Shown piece by piece: positions 34,601-42,213 of a stretch of 64,000 bases of DNA; position 1 is the stretch's first letter, and each line of letters begins with the position of its first letter. This stretch comes from Streptomyces sp. Tu6071. Its GTDB lineage: Bacteria > Actinomycetota > Actinomycetes > Streptomycetales > Streptomycetaceae. A program made the position numbers and the translations under genes. The DNA is taken from NCBI RefSeq assembly GCF_000213055.1, contig NZ_CM001165.1, positions 4,300,945-4,364,944 on the forward strand, in the 5' to 3' direction. Below the pieces are notes generated by a model that worked only from the letters and a program-made list of their open reading frames with translations, was not told the origin of the DNA and searched no databases.

Positions 34601-34958
34601 GCGCCCATTCTCCCCCGCGCCGCCGCGCCCGCGTCCCCGCGCGCCACGGGGGCGGCCCCCGCCGGAGAGGCCCCGCGCGCCCGGACCCGCGACGCCCGCG
34701 CCCCGTTCCGCCGCCCGTACGCCCCGGGACGGTGCTGCCCCGGGCCCCGGCCGCCGCGTAGGCTGCCCTCCAGCGCGATTGGACTAGACCGCTTCTCCTC
34801 CCGGCGGGACGCCCGGGGGCCTCGCGACGGGGCGAGGTTCCGGAGGAGTGGCCGTTCCTGCCCTGACGCGCGCGACGGCGGGTCCGCGACGCGGCGGGCC
34901 CCGGCAGACGGGGGCCCCTGAAGGGTGCCCGGACACGGGACGGACGGGAAGAGGGGCC
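34601..34958. other. Divergent control region of the HD-domain gene and cutC
   Basis: 358 bp, holding a dre-like site at 34778 and, just upstream of it, TAGGCT (34759). GC-rich elsewhere; no gene. The cutC ribosome site GAGGGG lies immediately before its ATG. Confidence 0.5.
34778..34793. promoter_or_regulatory. dre-like DasR site upstream of cutC
   Basis: ATTGGACTAGACCGCT agrees with the dre palindrome at 13 of 16 positions and with the reverse complement of the nagK dre site (AATGGACTAGACCTCT) at 14 of 16. It is 166 bp before the cutC start and 178 bp before the HD-domain start. Confidence 0.6.
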
Positions 34959-35666
34959 ATGACCATGCCCGAAGGCACAGCCGCACTCCTGGAGGTGATC
35001 GCCCTGGACGCGGCGGACGCCAGAGCCGCGCGGGACGGCGGTGCCGACCGCCTGGAACTCGTCAGCGACATGGCGGCCGACGGGCTCACGCCCACCGTCG
35101 AGACCTTCCGCGAGATCCGTGCCGCCGTCGCCCTCCCGCTGCGCGTCATGCTGCGCCTGAGCGACGGCTTCGCGGCGGGCGGCACGAGCGGCGTGACCGC
35201 GCTCGTGGACCGCGCCACACGGTTGCGGGCGGCGGGCGCGCGGGAGTTCGTGCTCGGCTTCCTCGACCCCGAGGGCGACCCCGACCTCGACACGCTGAAG
35301 CGCCTCGCCGACGTCCTCGACGGCTGCGCCTGGACCTTCCACCGCGCCGTGGACCGCAGCCGCGACCGCGAGGCGCTGCGCGCCCAGCTCGACGGACTGC
35401 CCGGCCTCGACACCTACCTGACGGCCGGTGCGGCGGGCGGCGTCGACGAGGGGCTGACCGTGCTGTGCGAGGAGGCCGCGCGCGAGGGCGGCCCCGGCTA
35501 CACGCAGCGCCTTCTCGTGGGCGGCGGCCTGCGCCTCGACCACCTCCCCGCCCTGCGCGCCGCCGGCATCTCCGCCTTCCACATCGGCGGCGCGGCCCGC
35601 CCCGCGGGCTGGGACGGGCCGGTCGACGCGGCTGCGGTGGAACGCTGGCGCGAGGCGCTGGGCTGA
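34959..35666 (+). CDS. cutC: CutC-family copper homeostasis protein
   Basis: 235 residues of the CutC TIM-barrel family: LLEVIALDAADARAARDGGADRLELVSDMAADGLTPT at the N-terminus, then ALPLRVMLRLSDG, EFVLGFLDPEGDPD, WTFHRAVDRSRD and LLVGGGLRLDHLPALRAAGISAFHIGGAARP. Described as copper-handling in bacteria, but the barrel looks enzymatic and its real substrate is uncertain. The family's usual MIRP near the barrel strand is represented by RVMLR here. The ATG at 34959 follows GAGGGG. The dre-like site upstream raises a link to amino-sugar control. Confidence 0.9.
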   Translation: MTMPEGTAALLEVIALDAADARAARDGGADRLELVSDMAADGLTPTVETFREIRAAVALPLRVMLRLSDGFAAGGTSGVTALVDRATRLRAAGAREFVLGFLDPEGDPDLDTLKRLADVLDGCAWTFHRAVDRSRDREALRAQLDGLPGLDTYLTAGAAGGVDEGLTVLCEEAAREGGPGYTQRLLVGGGLRLDHLPALRAAGISAFHIGGAARPAGWDGPVDAAAVERWREALG

Positions 35667-35760
35667 GGGGGAGGGGCGGGTCGAGCGAGGGCGGGGCCGG
35701 GGTGCGGGGCCGTACGGGGCCGGTGGCGAGCTCGTACGTGGGGGCGCCGCCCTGGCCCGT

Positions 35761-35808
35761 AAGCAGTCCGGCCCGTAAGCAGTCCGGCCCGTAAGCAGTC
35801 CGGCCCGT
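35761..35808. repeat. 16-bp tandem repeat between convergent genes
   Basis: AAGCAGTCCGGCCCGT occurs three times, back to back and without mismatch, at 35761, 35777 and 35793, with a partial GGCCCGT before it. It lies in the 206-bp gap between the cutC and helD stops. Confidence 0.95.
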
Positions 35809-35872
35809 ACGGGAACGGCGCCCCGCCAGCCGTACGGCGACAGCGCCCCGTCCCCCGTACGGGCTCGCTGCG

Positions 35873-38044
35873 CTAGGCCGCGGCCAGGGCCGTCGGCAGT
35901 TCCTCCGCGTGGAGCACGGTGAGGCCCGAGACCGCGCGGGTGAGTGCCACGTACAGGCGGCGCAGCCCGGTCGGTTCGTCGGCCTCGCCCGCGACGACGG
36001 CGGCCGGTTCGTCGAGCACGACGTAGTCGTACTCCAGGCCCTTGGCGAGCGAGGCGGGGACGAGGGTCAGGCGCGATTCGCGCGTGGTCTCGGTGCCGGG
36101 TTCCAGGTGCGCGAGCCCGGCCTCGGCCAGCGCCGCCGCGAGCGCGGGGACGCGCGCGTCGGCGGCGATGAGCCCGATCGAGCCCTCGTGGCCGAGCGCC
36201 TCGCGGCAGGCGGCGAGAACGGCGGCGTCGCGCGCGTCCTCGGCGACGTGCCGGACGAGGAGCGAACCGGGCGACTCGCGCACCGAGCGGACCTCGGCGA
36301 GATCGGGCGCGATCGCGGGCAGCAGCTTCGACGCGTAGGCGATGACCTCGCGCGGCACGCGGAAACCGGCGGTCAGCTCCTCGATGTGCGCCTCCTCCTT
36401 GCCGAGGTGGCGCAGCGCCTCCGCCCAGGTGCGCGTCGCCCACGGCGTCGTGCCCTGGGCGAGGTCGCCGAGGACCGTCGCCGAGCCCGTGCTGCACCTG
36501 CGGCCCACCGCCCGGTACTGCATGGGGGAGAGGTCCTGCGCCTCGTCGAGCACGACGTGGCCGAGGGAGTGGGTGCGCTCGACGAGGTCGCGGGCCTCGT
36601 CGACGAGGACGGCGTCGGCCGCCGACCACTTCGCGCTCTTCACGGAGCGGGCCGGTTTCGGCCACAGGATCGCTGTCTGCTCCTCGGCGTCGAGCAGCCC
36701 TTCGGCGTGCTCCGCGAGGAACTCCGGGTCGCTCAGCAGCCGCAGGACGAGCTTCGCGGGCTCGACTTTCGGCCACACGGCGTTGACCGTCGCCTTGACG
36801 GCGGCATTGCGCGCGACGGTGGCCTGCACCCGGTCGTCGGGCGCCTCCCCGGCCCGCTCCATCTGGACGAGGACGGCGTGCGCGAGGCGCTGCGGCAGCG
36901 CTTCGCGAGCCGCCCCGTACCGCATGTCGCGGTCGAGCAGCTCGCGCACCAGCTCCTCCACCTCGTACACCGCGAGGCGCCAGCGCCGCGAGCCGCGCAC
37001 CACGACCACGCCCTCCGTGGGCATCGACACGTGCGCGCGCAGCGCCCGCCGCAGCACCTCGGCCATGCGCGCGTCGCCCTTCACGGTCGCGGCCCGCGCG
37101 TCGTCCTCGCCTCGCACCTCGACTCCCGGCACGGCGACGAGATCGGCCACGGTCGCCTGCCGCACCTCCATCTCGCCGAGCGCCGGCAGCACCTGCTCGA
37201 TGTAGCTCAGGAACGACCGGTTCGGGCCGATCACGAGCGTTCCGGTGCGGGCGAGCCGGTCGCGATGGGCGTAGAGGAGGAACGCGACACGGTGCAGACC
37301 GACCGCTGTCTTCCCGGTGCCGGGACCGCCCTGCACGCAGACGGTGCCGCTGAGGTCGCTACGGACGATGCCGTCCTGCTCGGGCTGGATCGTCGCGACG
37401 ATGTCGCGCATCGGACCCACGCGCGGGCGCTCGATCTCGCGTTGCAGGAGCTTGCTCGTCCCCGGATCGCTCTGCTCGGAACCGGGCCCGGAGAGCACCT
37501 CGTCCTCGTACGCGGTCAGCTCGCCGCCGGTGTAGCCGAAGCGCCGCCGCCGCCCGACGTCCATCGGCCGCTGCCGCGACGCCTGGTAGTACGCGGTCGA
37601 CACGGGCGCGCGCCAGTCGATGACGAGCGGATCGCCGTCCGCGTCGTGCACGTGCCGCCGCCCGATGTAGAAGCGCTCGCCCTCAGCGCCCTCGGCGTCC
37701 TTGAGCCCCGGGGGGCGGGTGAAGTCGAGCCGCCCGAAGAAGAGCGGCGTGTCGGCGAGGTCCGCGAGCGCCTTGACGCGCTCCTCGATCTGCGCCTGGA
37801 GCACGGCGGCGTTGACCCAGTTCGCGGTCACGTCGCGGATGTCGAGGTTCTCCGTCTCCTCGCGCATCACGCGCAGCGCGGCCCGGGAGACGGAGAGGTG
37901 CGCGCGCTCGCGGGCAAGGGGGTCGCCGCCGGTATCGGGCGGGGGACCGGCGGGCACGGTGCCGGGCGGCGGGTCCGTGGGCGTGCCGCCGGATGGGGGG
38001 TCGGCGGGTGCGGTGGACGGTGACGACGCGGACGGGTGACTCAC
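35873..38044 (-). CDS. helD: HelD-like UvrD/Rep superfamily helicase (RNA polymerase recycling factor)
   Basis: 723 residues. A Pro-rich N-terminus (about 45) precedes a helical arm (ERAHLSVSRAALRVMREETENL), the FFGRLDF...YIGRRHV...VIDWRAPVSTAYYQA segment typical of HelD, Walker A VQGGPGTGKTAVGLHR (about 240), Walker B HVVLDEAQDLSPMQY (about 500), and the C-terminal VPASLAKGLEYDYVVLDEP and RRLYVALTRAVSGL motifs. HelD proteins bind RNA polymerase and release it from nucleic acid; some actinobacterial members give rifampicin tolerance. The GTG at 38044 is preceded by AGGAGG at good spacing; upstream reading is not HelD-like. Confidence 0.92.
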   Translation of the reverse strand: MSHPSASSPSTAPADPPSGGTPTDPPPGTVPAGPPPDTGGDPLARERAHLSVSRAALRVMREETENLDIRDVTANWVNAAVLQAQIEERVKALADLADTPLFFGRLDFTRPPGLKDAEGAEGERFYIGRRHVHDADGDPLVIDWRAPVSTAYYQASRQRPMDVGRRRRFGYTGGELTAYEDEVLSGPGSEQSDPGTSKLLQREIERPRVGPMRDIVATIQPEQDGIVRSDLSGTVCVQGGPGTGKTAVGLHRVAFLLYAHRDRLARTGTLVIGPNRSFLSYIEQVLPALGEMEVRQATVADLVAVPGVEVRGEDDARAATVKGDARMAEVLRRALRAHVSMPTEGVVVVRGSRRWRLAVYEVEELVRELLDRDMRYGAAREALPQRLAHAVLVQMERAGEAPDDRVQATVARNAAVKATVNAVWPKVEPAKLVLRLLSDPEFLAEHAEGLLDAEEQTAILWPKPARSVKSAKWSAADAVLVDEARDLVERTHSLGHVVLDEAQDLSPMQYRAVGRRCSTGSATVLGDLAQGTTPWATRTWAEALRHLGKEEAHIEELTAGFRVPREVIAYASKLLPAIAPDLAEVRSVRESPGSLLVRHVAEDARDAAVLAACREALGHEGSIGLIAADARVPALAAALAEAGLAHLEPGTETTRESRLTLVPASLAKGLEYDYVVLDEPAAVVAGEADEPTGLRRLYVALTRAVSGLTVLHAEELPTALAAA

Positions 38045-38553
38045 GGTACGGCCTCCTGCCGGAAGGGCGCGCGCGGCCGTGCGCCACCTCCCGCGGGCAC
38101 GGCGCGCGTGGGCGCGACGTGCGCGCGCAGGGCGGAAGGCGGTGGCGCCGCGCGAACGGCGAACGAACGAGACGAACGGCCCGGCCGCCGGGAACCGGCC
38201 AGGGGCCGGGGCGGTCGCGGTCGCCGAGTTGCCGCCGGTTTCCGTCCGGCAGGCGGCACTCCACGGGAGGGAGGCGACAGACGCGCGATTGTAGGGGAGA
38301 GGGCGGTGGGAGCCCAAATGGGGGCGCGGGCTGGGCGACGGGGCGCGACGGGCCAGGCGTACTCAGGGCTCTCCCGGTGGCCCGGCTGAGGAAGGCGAGA
38401 GGGGCCGAGGCGGCGGAGGGGGATGCGCGCGCGAACGGGGCCGCCACGCATCCCGCCGGAGCCCGGCCCCGCCGCCCCGCCGCCGGGGCCCCGCCACCGG
38501 AGCGGCGTGGCCGGGCGGTCGTCCGGGGGCCGCCCGGCCGGACGCCCGTCGGC
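38045..38553. other. Leader and promoter region of helD
   Basis: 509 bp between the XPB-type gene stop and the helD start. It has a credible promoter at 38288-38317 giving a leader of about 235 nt. No rifampicin-associated inverted repeat is evident. Nothing codes convincingly. Confidence 0.45.
38288..38317 (-). promoter_or_regulatory. Predicted helD promoter
   Basis: On the minus strand, TTGGGC (-35, 38312-38317) and TACAAT (-10, 38288-38293) with an 18-bp spacer. Confidence 0.45.
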
Positions 38554-40194
38554 TCAGCTCTCCTTCGACAGCTCGTCCGCGTCCACGATGCGGTACGCGT
38601 AGCCCTGTTCGGCGAGGAAGCGCTGCCGGTGCGCGGCGAAGTCCTGGTCGATCGTGTCGCGCGCGACGACCGAGTAGAAGCGCGCCTCGTGCCCGTCCGC
38701 CTTCGGCCGCAGCACCCGGCCGAGCCGCTGCGCCTCCTCCTGCCGCGAGCCGAAGGTGCCGGAGACCTGGATGGCCACCGTCGCCTCGGGCAGGTCGATG
38801 GAGAAGTTGGCCACCTTGGACACGACGAGGACGGAGATCTCGCCCTCGCGGAAGGCGTTGAAGAGCTTCTCGCGCTGCGCGTTGCTCGTCTCGCCCTTGA
38901 TCACGGGGGCGTCCAGCTCGGCGCCCAGCTCGTCGAGCTGGTCGATGTACTGGCCGATCACCAGGGTCTGCTCCCCCTGGTGCTGCTTGACCAGCTCCCG
39001 CGTCACGCGCTGCTTGCTCGGCGTCGTGGCACAGAAGCGGTACTTCTCCTCGGTCTCGGCCGTCGCGTAGGCGAGGCGTTCCGACTCGGTGAGATTGACC
39101 CGTACCTCGACGCAGTCCGCCGGGGCGATGTAGCCCTGCGCCTCGATCTCCTTCCACGGCGCGTCGAACCGCTTGGGCCCGATGAGCGAGAAGACGTCCG
39201 ACTCGCGGCCGTCCTCACGCACCAGCGTCGCCGTGAGCCCGAGCCGCCGCCGGGCCTGGAGGTCCGCGGTGAACTTGAAGACGGGCGCGGGCAGCAGGTG
39301 CACCTCGTCGTAGACGATGAGGCCCCAGTCCCGCGAGTCGAAGAGCTCGAGGTGCGGGTAGACACCCTTCCGCTTCGTCGTCAGCACCTGGTACGTGGCG
39401 ATGGTGACGGGCCGGATCTCCTTCTTCGTCCCGCTGTACTCGCCGATCTCGTCCTCGGTGAGCGAGGTGCGCTTGACCAGCTCGTGCTTCCACTGCCGGG
39501 CGGACACGGTGTTCGTGACGAGGATCAGTGTCGTGGCCTTCGCCTCGGCCATCGCGCCCGCGCCGACGAGCGTCTTGCCCGCCCCGCAGGGCAGGACGAC
39601 GACGCCGGAGCCGCCGTGCCAGAAGTTGTCCACGGCCTGCTTCTGGTAGGGGCGCAGGGACCAGCCGTCCTCCGCGAGGTCGATGGCGTGTGCCTCCCCG
39701 TCGACGTAACCGGCGAGGTCCTCGGCGGGCCAGCCGAGCTTCAGCAGGGTCTGCTTGATCTGCCCGCGCTCGGAGGGGTGCACGGCGACGGTGTCCGCGT
39801 CGATGCGCTGCCCCACCAGCGGCTGGACCCGCTTGGAGCGCAGCACCTCTTCGAGGACGGGGCGGTCGGTGCTGCTCAGCACCAGGCCGTGGGTGGGGTG
39901 CTTGTGGAGGCTGAGCCGGCCGTAGCGGGCCATCGTCTCGGCGATGTCCACGAGGAGCGCGTGGGGGACGGGGTAGCGGGAGTACTCGACGAGCGCGTCC
40001 ACGACCTGTTCGGCGTCGTGACCGGCGGCGCGGGCGTTCCACAGGCCGAGGGGGGTGATCCGGTAGGTGTGGATGTGTTCCGGGGCGCGTTCGAGTTCGG
40101 CGAAGGGGGCGATGACCCGGCGGCACGCGTCCGCGCGCTCATGGTCGACTTCGAGCAGCAGAGTCTTGTCGCTCTGCACGATCAGGCAGGACAC
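38554..40194 (-). CDS. XPB/Rad25-type DNA helicase
   Basis: 546 residues. The N-terminal domain (residues 1-170, PLIVQSD-like opening and VLSSTDRPVLEEVLRSKRVQPLVGQRID) matches bacterial XPB; helicase motif Q/I SLRPYQKQAV...LPCGAGKTLVGAGAMAEAK (Walker A about 203), motif II IVYDEVHLLPAPVF (DEVH about 295), motif III LTATLVREDGRE, the RED-type loop, motif V VVSKVANFSIDLPEA and motif VI QRLGRVLRPK follow. XPB is a 3'-5' DNA translocase; in mycobacteria it unwinds damaged DNA. A 20-bp duplication carrying the ribosome site precedes the GTG at 40194. A helicase-associated protein gene lies 2 kb away. Confidence 0.94.
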   Translation of the reverse strand: MSCLIVQSDKTLLLEVDHERADACRRVIAPFAELERAPEHIHTYRITPLGLWNARAAGHDAEQVVDALVEYSRYPVPHALLVDIAETMARYGRLSLHKHPTHGLVLSSTDRPVLEEVLRSKRVQPLVGQRIDADTVAVHPSERGQIKQTLLKLGWPAEDLAGYVDGEAHAIDLAEDGWSLRPYQKQAVDNFWHGGSGVVVLPCGAGKTLVGAGAMAEAKATTLILVTNTVSARQWKHELVKRTSLTEDEIGEYSGTKKEIRPVTIATYQVLTTKRKGVYPHLELFDSRDWGLIVYDEVHLLPAPVFKFTADLQARRRLGLTATLVREDGRESDVFSLIGPKRFDAPWKEIEAQGYIAPADCVEVRVNLTESERLAYATAETEEKYRFCATTPSKQRVTRELVKQHQGEQTLVIGQYIDQLDELGAELDAPVIKGETSNAQREKLFNAFREGEISVLVVSKVANFSIDLPEATVAIQVSGTFGSRQEEAQRLGRVLRPKADGHEARFYSVVARDTIDQDFAAHRQRFLAEQGYAYRIVDADELSKES

Positions 40195-40200
40195 GCATAC

Positions 40201-40241
40201 CTCCGTGGGCGGGATCGTCCCTCCGTGGGCGGGGATCGTCC
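40201..40241. repeat. Tandem 20/21-bp repeat with a duplicated ribosome site
   Basis: CTCCGTGGGCGGGATCGTCC (40201-40220) and the same with one extra G (40221-40241). On the minus strand each copy ends in CACGGAG, and the copy next to the XPB-type gene supplies its GGAGG ribosome site. Confidence 0.9.
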
Positions 40242-40437
40242 GATGACTTGGCCGGGCGTCCGGCGCGCGACGAGTGCCGCACCGCGCTCGGCGCCGCCGC
40301 AGGCCGGTCGCGGGCCCCCTTCGGGGCCCTGTCCCTGCCGTGGCCGCGTCTGCGCGCGAAACAAGGAAGTCTACCTCCGCACGCTTCCCGCCCGCCGGGC
40401 CTCGGGGCGCGGAGGTGGGCGGGATCACGCGGCGTGG

Positions 40438-41079
40438 TCACTGGGCGGTGCCGGCGAGGAGCCAGCGCACAGTGCGCACCTCCAGAAGGACGCGGGCGCC
40501 CGCGCCGGGGCGCGATGCGGAGACGTCCCATCCGTACTTCTCGCGGAAGGCCGCGACGATCTCCGGCGGGAACGGTGTCGTGAGGACGCGTGTCGTGCCC
40601 TCGGCGACGAGGGGGTGGTCGCCGTCCTCCAGAGCGAGGGACACCGTGGGCGACCTCCGTATGTTGCGGATCTTGACCGCTCGCTCGTCGCTGCCGATCC
40701 ACCAGCGGCCGAGGTGGTGGACGAACCACACGGGAGTCACGTGCGGGGTGCCGTTGGCGCGCGAGGTGCACAGCCACACGTTGCGTTCACGGGCGAGCCG
40801 GGTCGCGGCCTCCGAGTCCGGCGCCGGGGAGGCGTGCGGTGCCGGCGAGGGGTGCGGGGCGCCGAAGGGCTGGGATGCCTCCGGATGCGGTGGGCAGGGC
40901 TCCGACACGGCGGACGCCTGTGCGCCCGGCAGCGTCGGGTCCGGCTCCGGCGGGCCTGCCAGCGTTGCGCCCGGCCGCGGTGGACCGGGCCGCGGTACCG
41001 CCTCGGTGCTCTGCTGTGGGAGGCCGTCGGCGGCGTCTGCGGCGGGATGTCTTCCGGGTGTGTCCTGGTGGGCGTTCAC
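40438..41079 (-). CDS. Pyridoxamine 5'-phosphate oxidase-like (split-barrel FMN/F420) protein
   Basis: 213 residues. The last 130 form the split barrel: EAATRLARERNVWLCTSRANGTPHVTPVWFVHHLGRWWIGSDERAVKIRNIRRSPTVSLALEDGDHPLVAEGTTRVL. The pattern fits PPOX-class reductases that use FMN or F420. The N-terminal 85 residues are Pro/Ala/Gly-rich low complexity (DTPGRHPAADAADG, RPGPPRPGATLAGPP) and not part of the fold. The GTG at 41079 has only a weak GGGATGAG; if it is not used, a start within the extension would be needed but no ATG is available. Substrate unknown. Confidence 0.8.
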   Translation of the reverse strand: MNAHQDTPGRHPAADAADGLPQQSTEAVPRPGPPRPGATLAGPPEPDPTLPGAQASAVSEPCPPHPEASQPFGAPHPSPAPHASPAPDSEAATRLARERNVWLCTSRANGTPHVTPVWFVHHLGRWWIGSDERAVKIRNIRRSPTVSLALEDGDHPLVAEGTTRVLTTPFPPEIVAAFREKYGWDVSASRPGAGARVLLEVRTVRWLLAGTAQ

Positions 41080-41218
41080 CGACTCATCCCAGCACTCCTG
41101 TCCCTTCCCGCACATCGGTCGCGGGGCGGGGACGCTCCTCGGCCCGGGGACGGAGCGGCGGCCGGGCGTGCGGGGGCAACGGCCGTGTGTGGGAGAGGCG
41201 TTGGGGTAAGCGGCCGGT

Positions 41219-42091
41219 ATGACGAGGGCTGGGCGGGACGAGCGGGCGAAGCCGGACGCGGGGTCCGGGGCGGCGGAACGGCACGGGCGGTGGCAGGCGT
41301 GGGCGCGGCGTGGGCGCTTCCGTCCGGCCTCCGTGGCGCCCCGGGCGGAGCCTGCCGTCGGTGCGGCTGCGGACGGTGCCGGGGACGGCGCTGTGGTGGT
41401 GCGCAGGTCCTGGGGCCGGGCACTGCTGCTCGGACTGACGATGGTGGTGGCGTTCCTGCTGCTCGTGGCGTTCTCGGCGGTGCTCGCGAAGCTGACGCTC
41501 ACCCCCTCGCCCGCCTCGGACGGCCTCGCGGGCTCGAACCTGCATCCGGGGCACTCGCTGCGGCAGTACGCGGAGGAGTACACGTTCCTCGCGGCCTGCA
41601 AGCAGGTCGGCGGGAACCTGCTGCTCGGTGCCCCCTTCGGGGTCCTGCTGCCGCTCCTCGTACCGCGCAGGATGCGCCTGGTGCGGGTGTTCGTCGTGAC
41701 CCTGCTCGTCATGTCGCTCGTCGAGCTGGCGCAGGGGGCGGTGATCGAGGGCCGGGCCTTCGACGTGGACGACGTCATCCTGAACACGGCGGGGGCGCTG
41801 CTCGGGTACGCGTTCCTCGGCCGCCGCCTGTCCCGCTCGCTGCGTCGCCGCACGGACCCCCGCCCGTCCCGCGTCCGCCGCATCCGGAAGCGGACCGGCC
41901 CGCGACCGGAGACCGCCCCACGGCCGGAGACCGTCCCGGGGCCCCAGGCCCCGGCGAAGCCTGCGGCGGGTCCTGCCGTCCCGGGGCGGCTCGCCCGCCT
42001 GCGCGCGTCGACGGCCCGCGTCCTGCCCACCCGCCGCGGCGCAGAGGCGGAGCCGAAGCCGAAGACGGGACTCTCCGGCCCCGCGGCCTGA
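41219..42091 (+). CDS. VanZ-like membrane protein
   Basis: 290 residues. After a 60-residue polar N-terminus come LLLGLTMVVAFLLLVAFSAVLAKLTL (helix 1), then NLHPGHSLRQY, QVGGNLLLGAPFGVLLPLLVP (helix 2), LVRVFVVTLLVMSLVELAQ (helix 3) and the VanZ signature VIEGRAFDVDDVILNTAGALLGYAFLG (helix 4). A basic Pro-rich cytoplasmic tail of about 90 residues follows. VanZ-family proteins can give low-level teicoplanin resistance; here no van genes are nearby and the role is unknown. The two long disordered ends make it larger than usual (about 160-200). Confidence 0.9.
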   Translation: MTRAGRDERAKPDAGSGAAERHGRWQAWARRGRFRPASVAPRAEPAVGAAADGAGDGAVVVRRSWGRALLLGLTMVVAFLLLVAFSAVLAKLTLTPSPASDGLAGSNLHPGHSLRQYAEEYTFLAACKQVGGNLLLGAPFGVLLPLLVPRRMRLVRVFVVTLLVMSLVELAQGAVIEGRAFDVDDVILNTAGALLGYAFLGRRLSRSLRRRTDPRPSRVRRIRKRTGPRPETAPRPETVPGPQAPAKPAAGPAVPGRLARLRASTARVLPTRRGAEAEPKPKTGLSGPAA

Positions 42092-42213
42092 GAGGACCGC
42101 GAGCGACGAAGGACCCGCGAGGAGCGGGAGACCCACGCGGTCGGCGCTCACCTGTGGGCACCGGTTCCGCGCCACGGCCCGGGCGGTGCCGGTGCGGGTG
42201 TCGCCGCCCGTCG

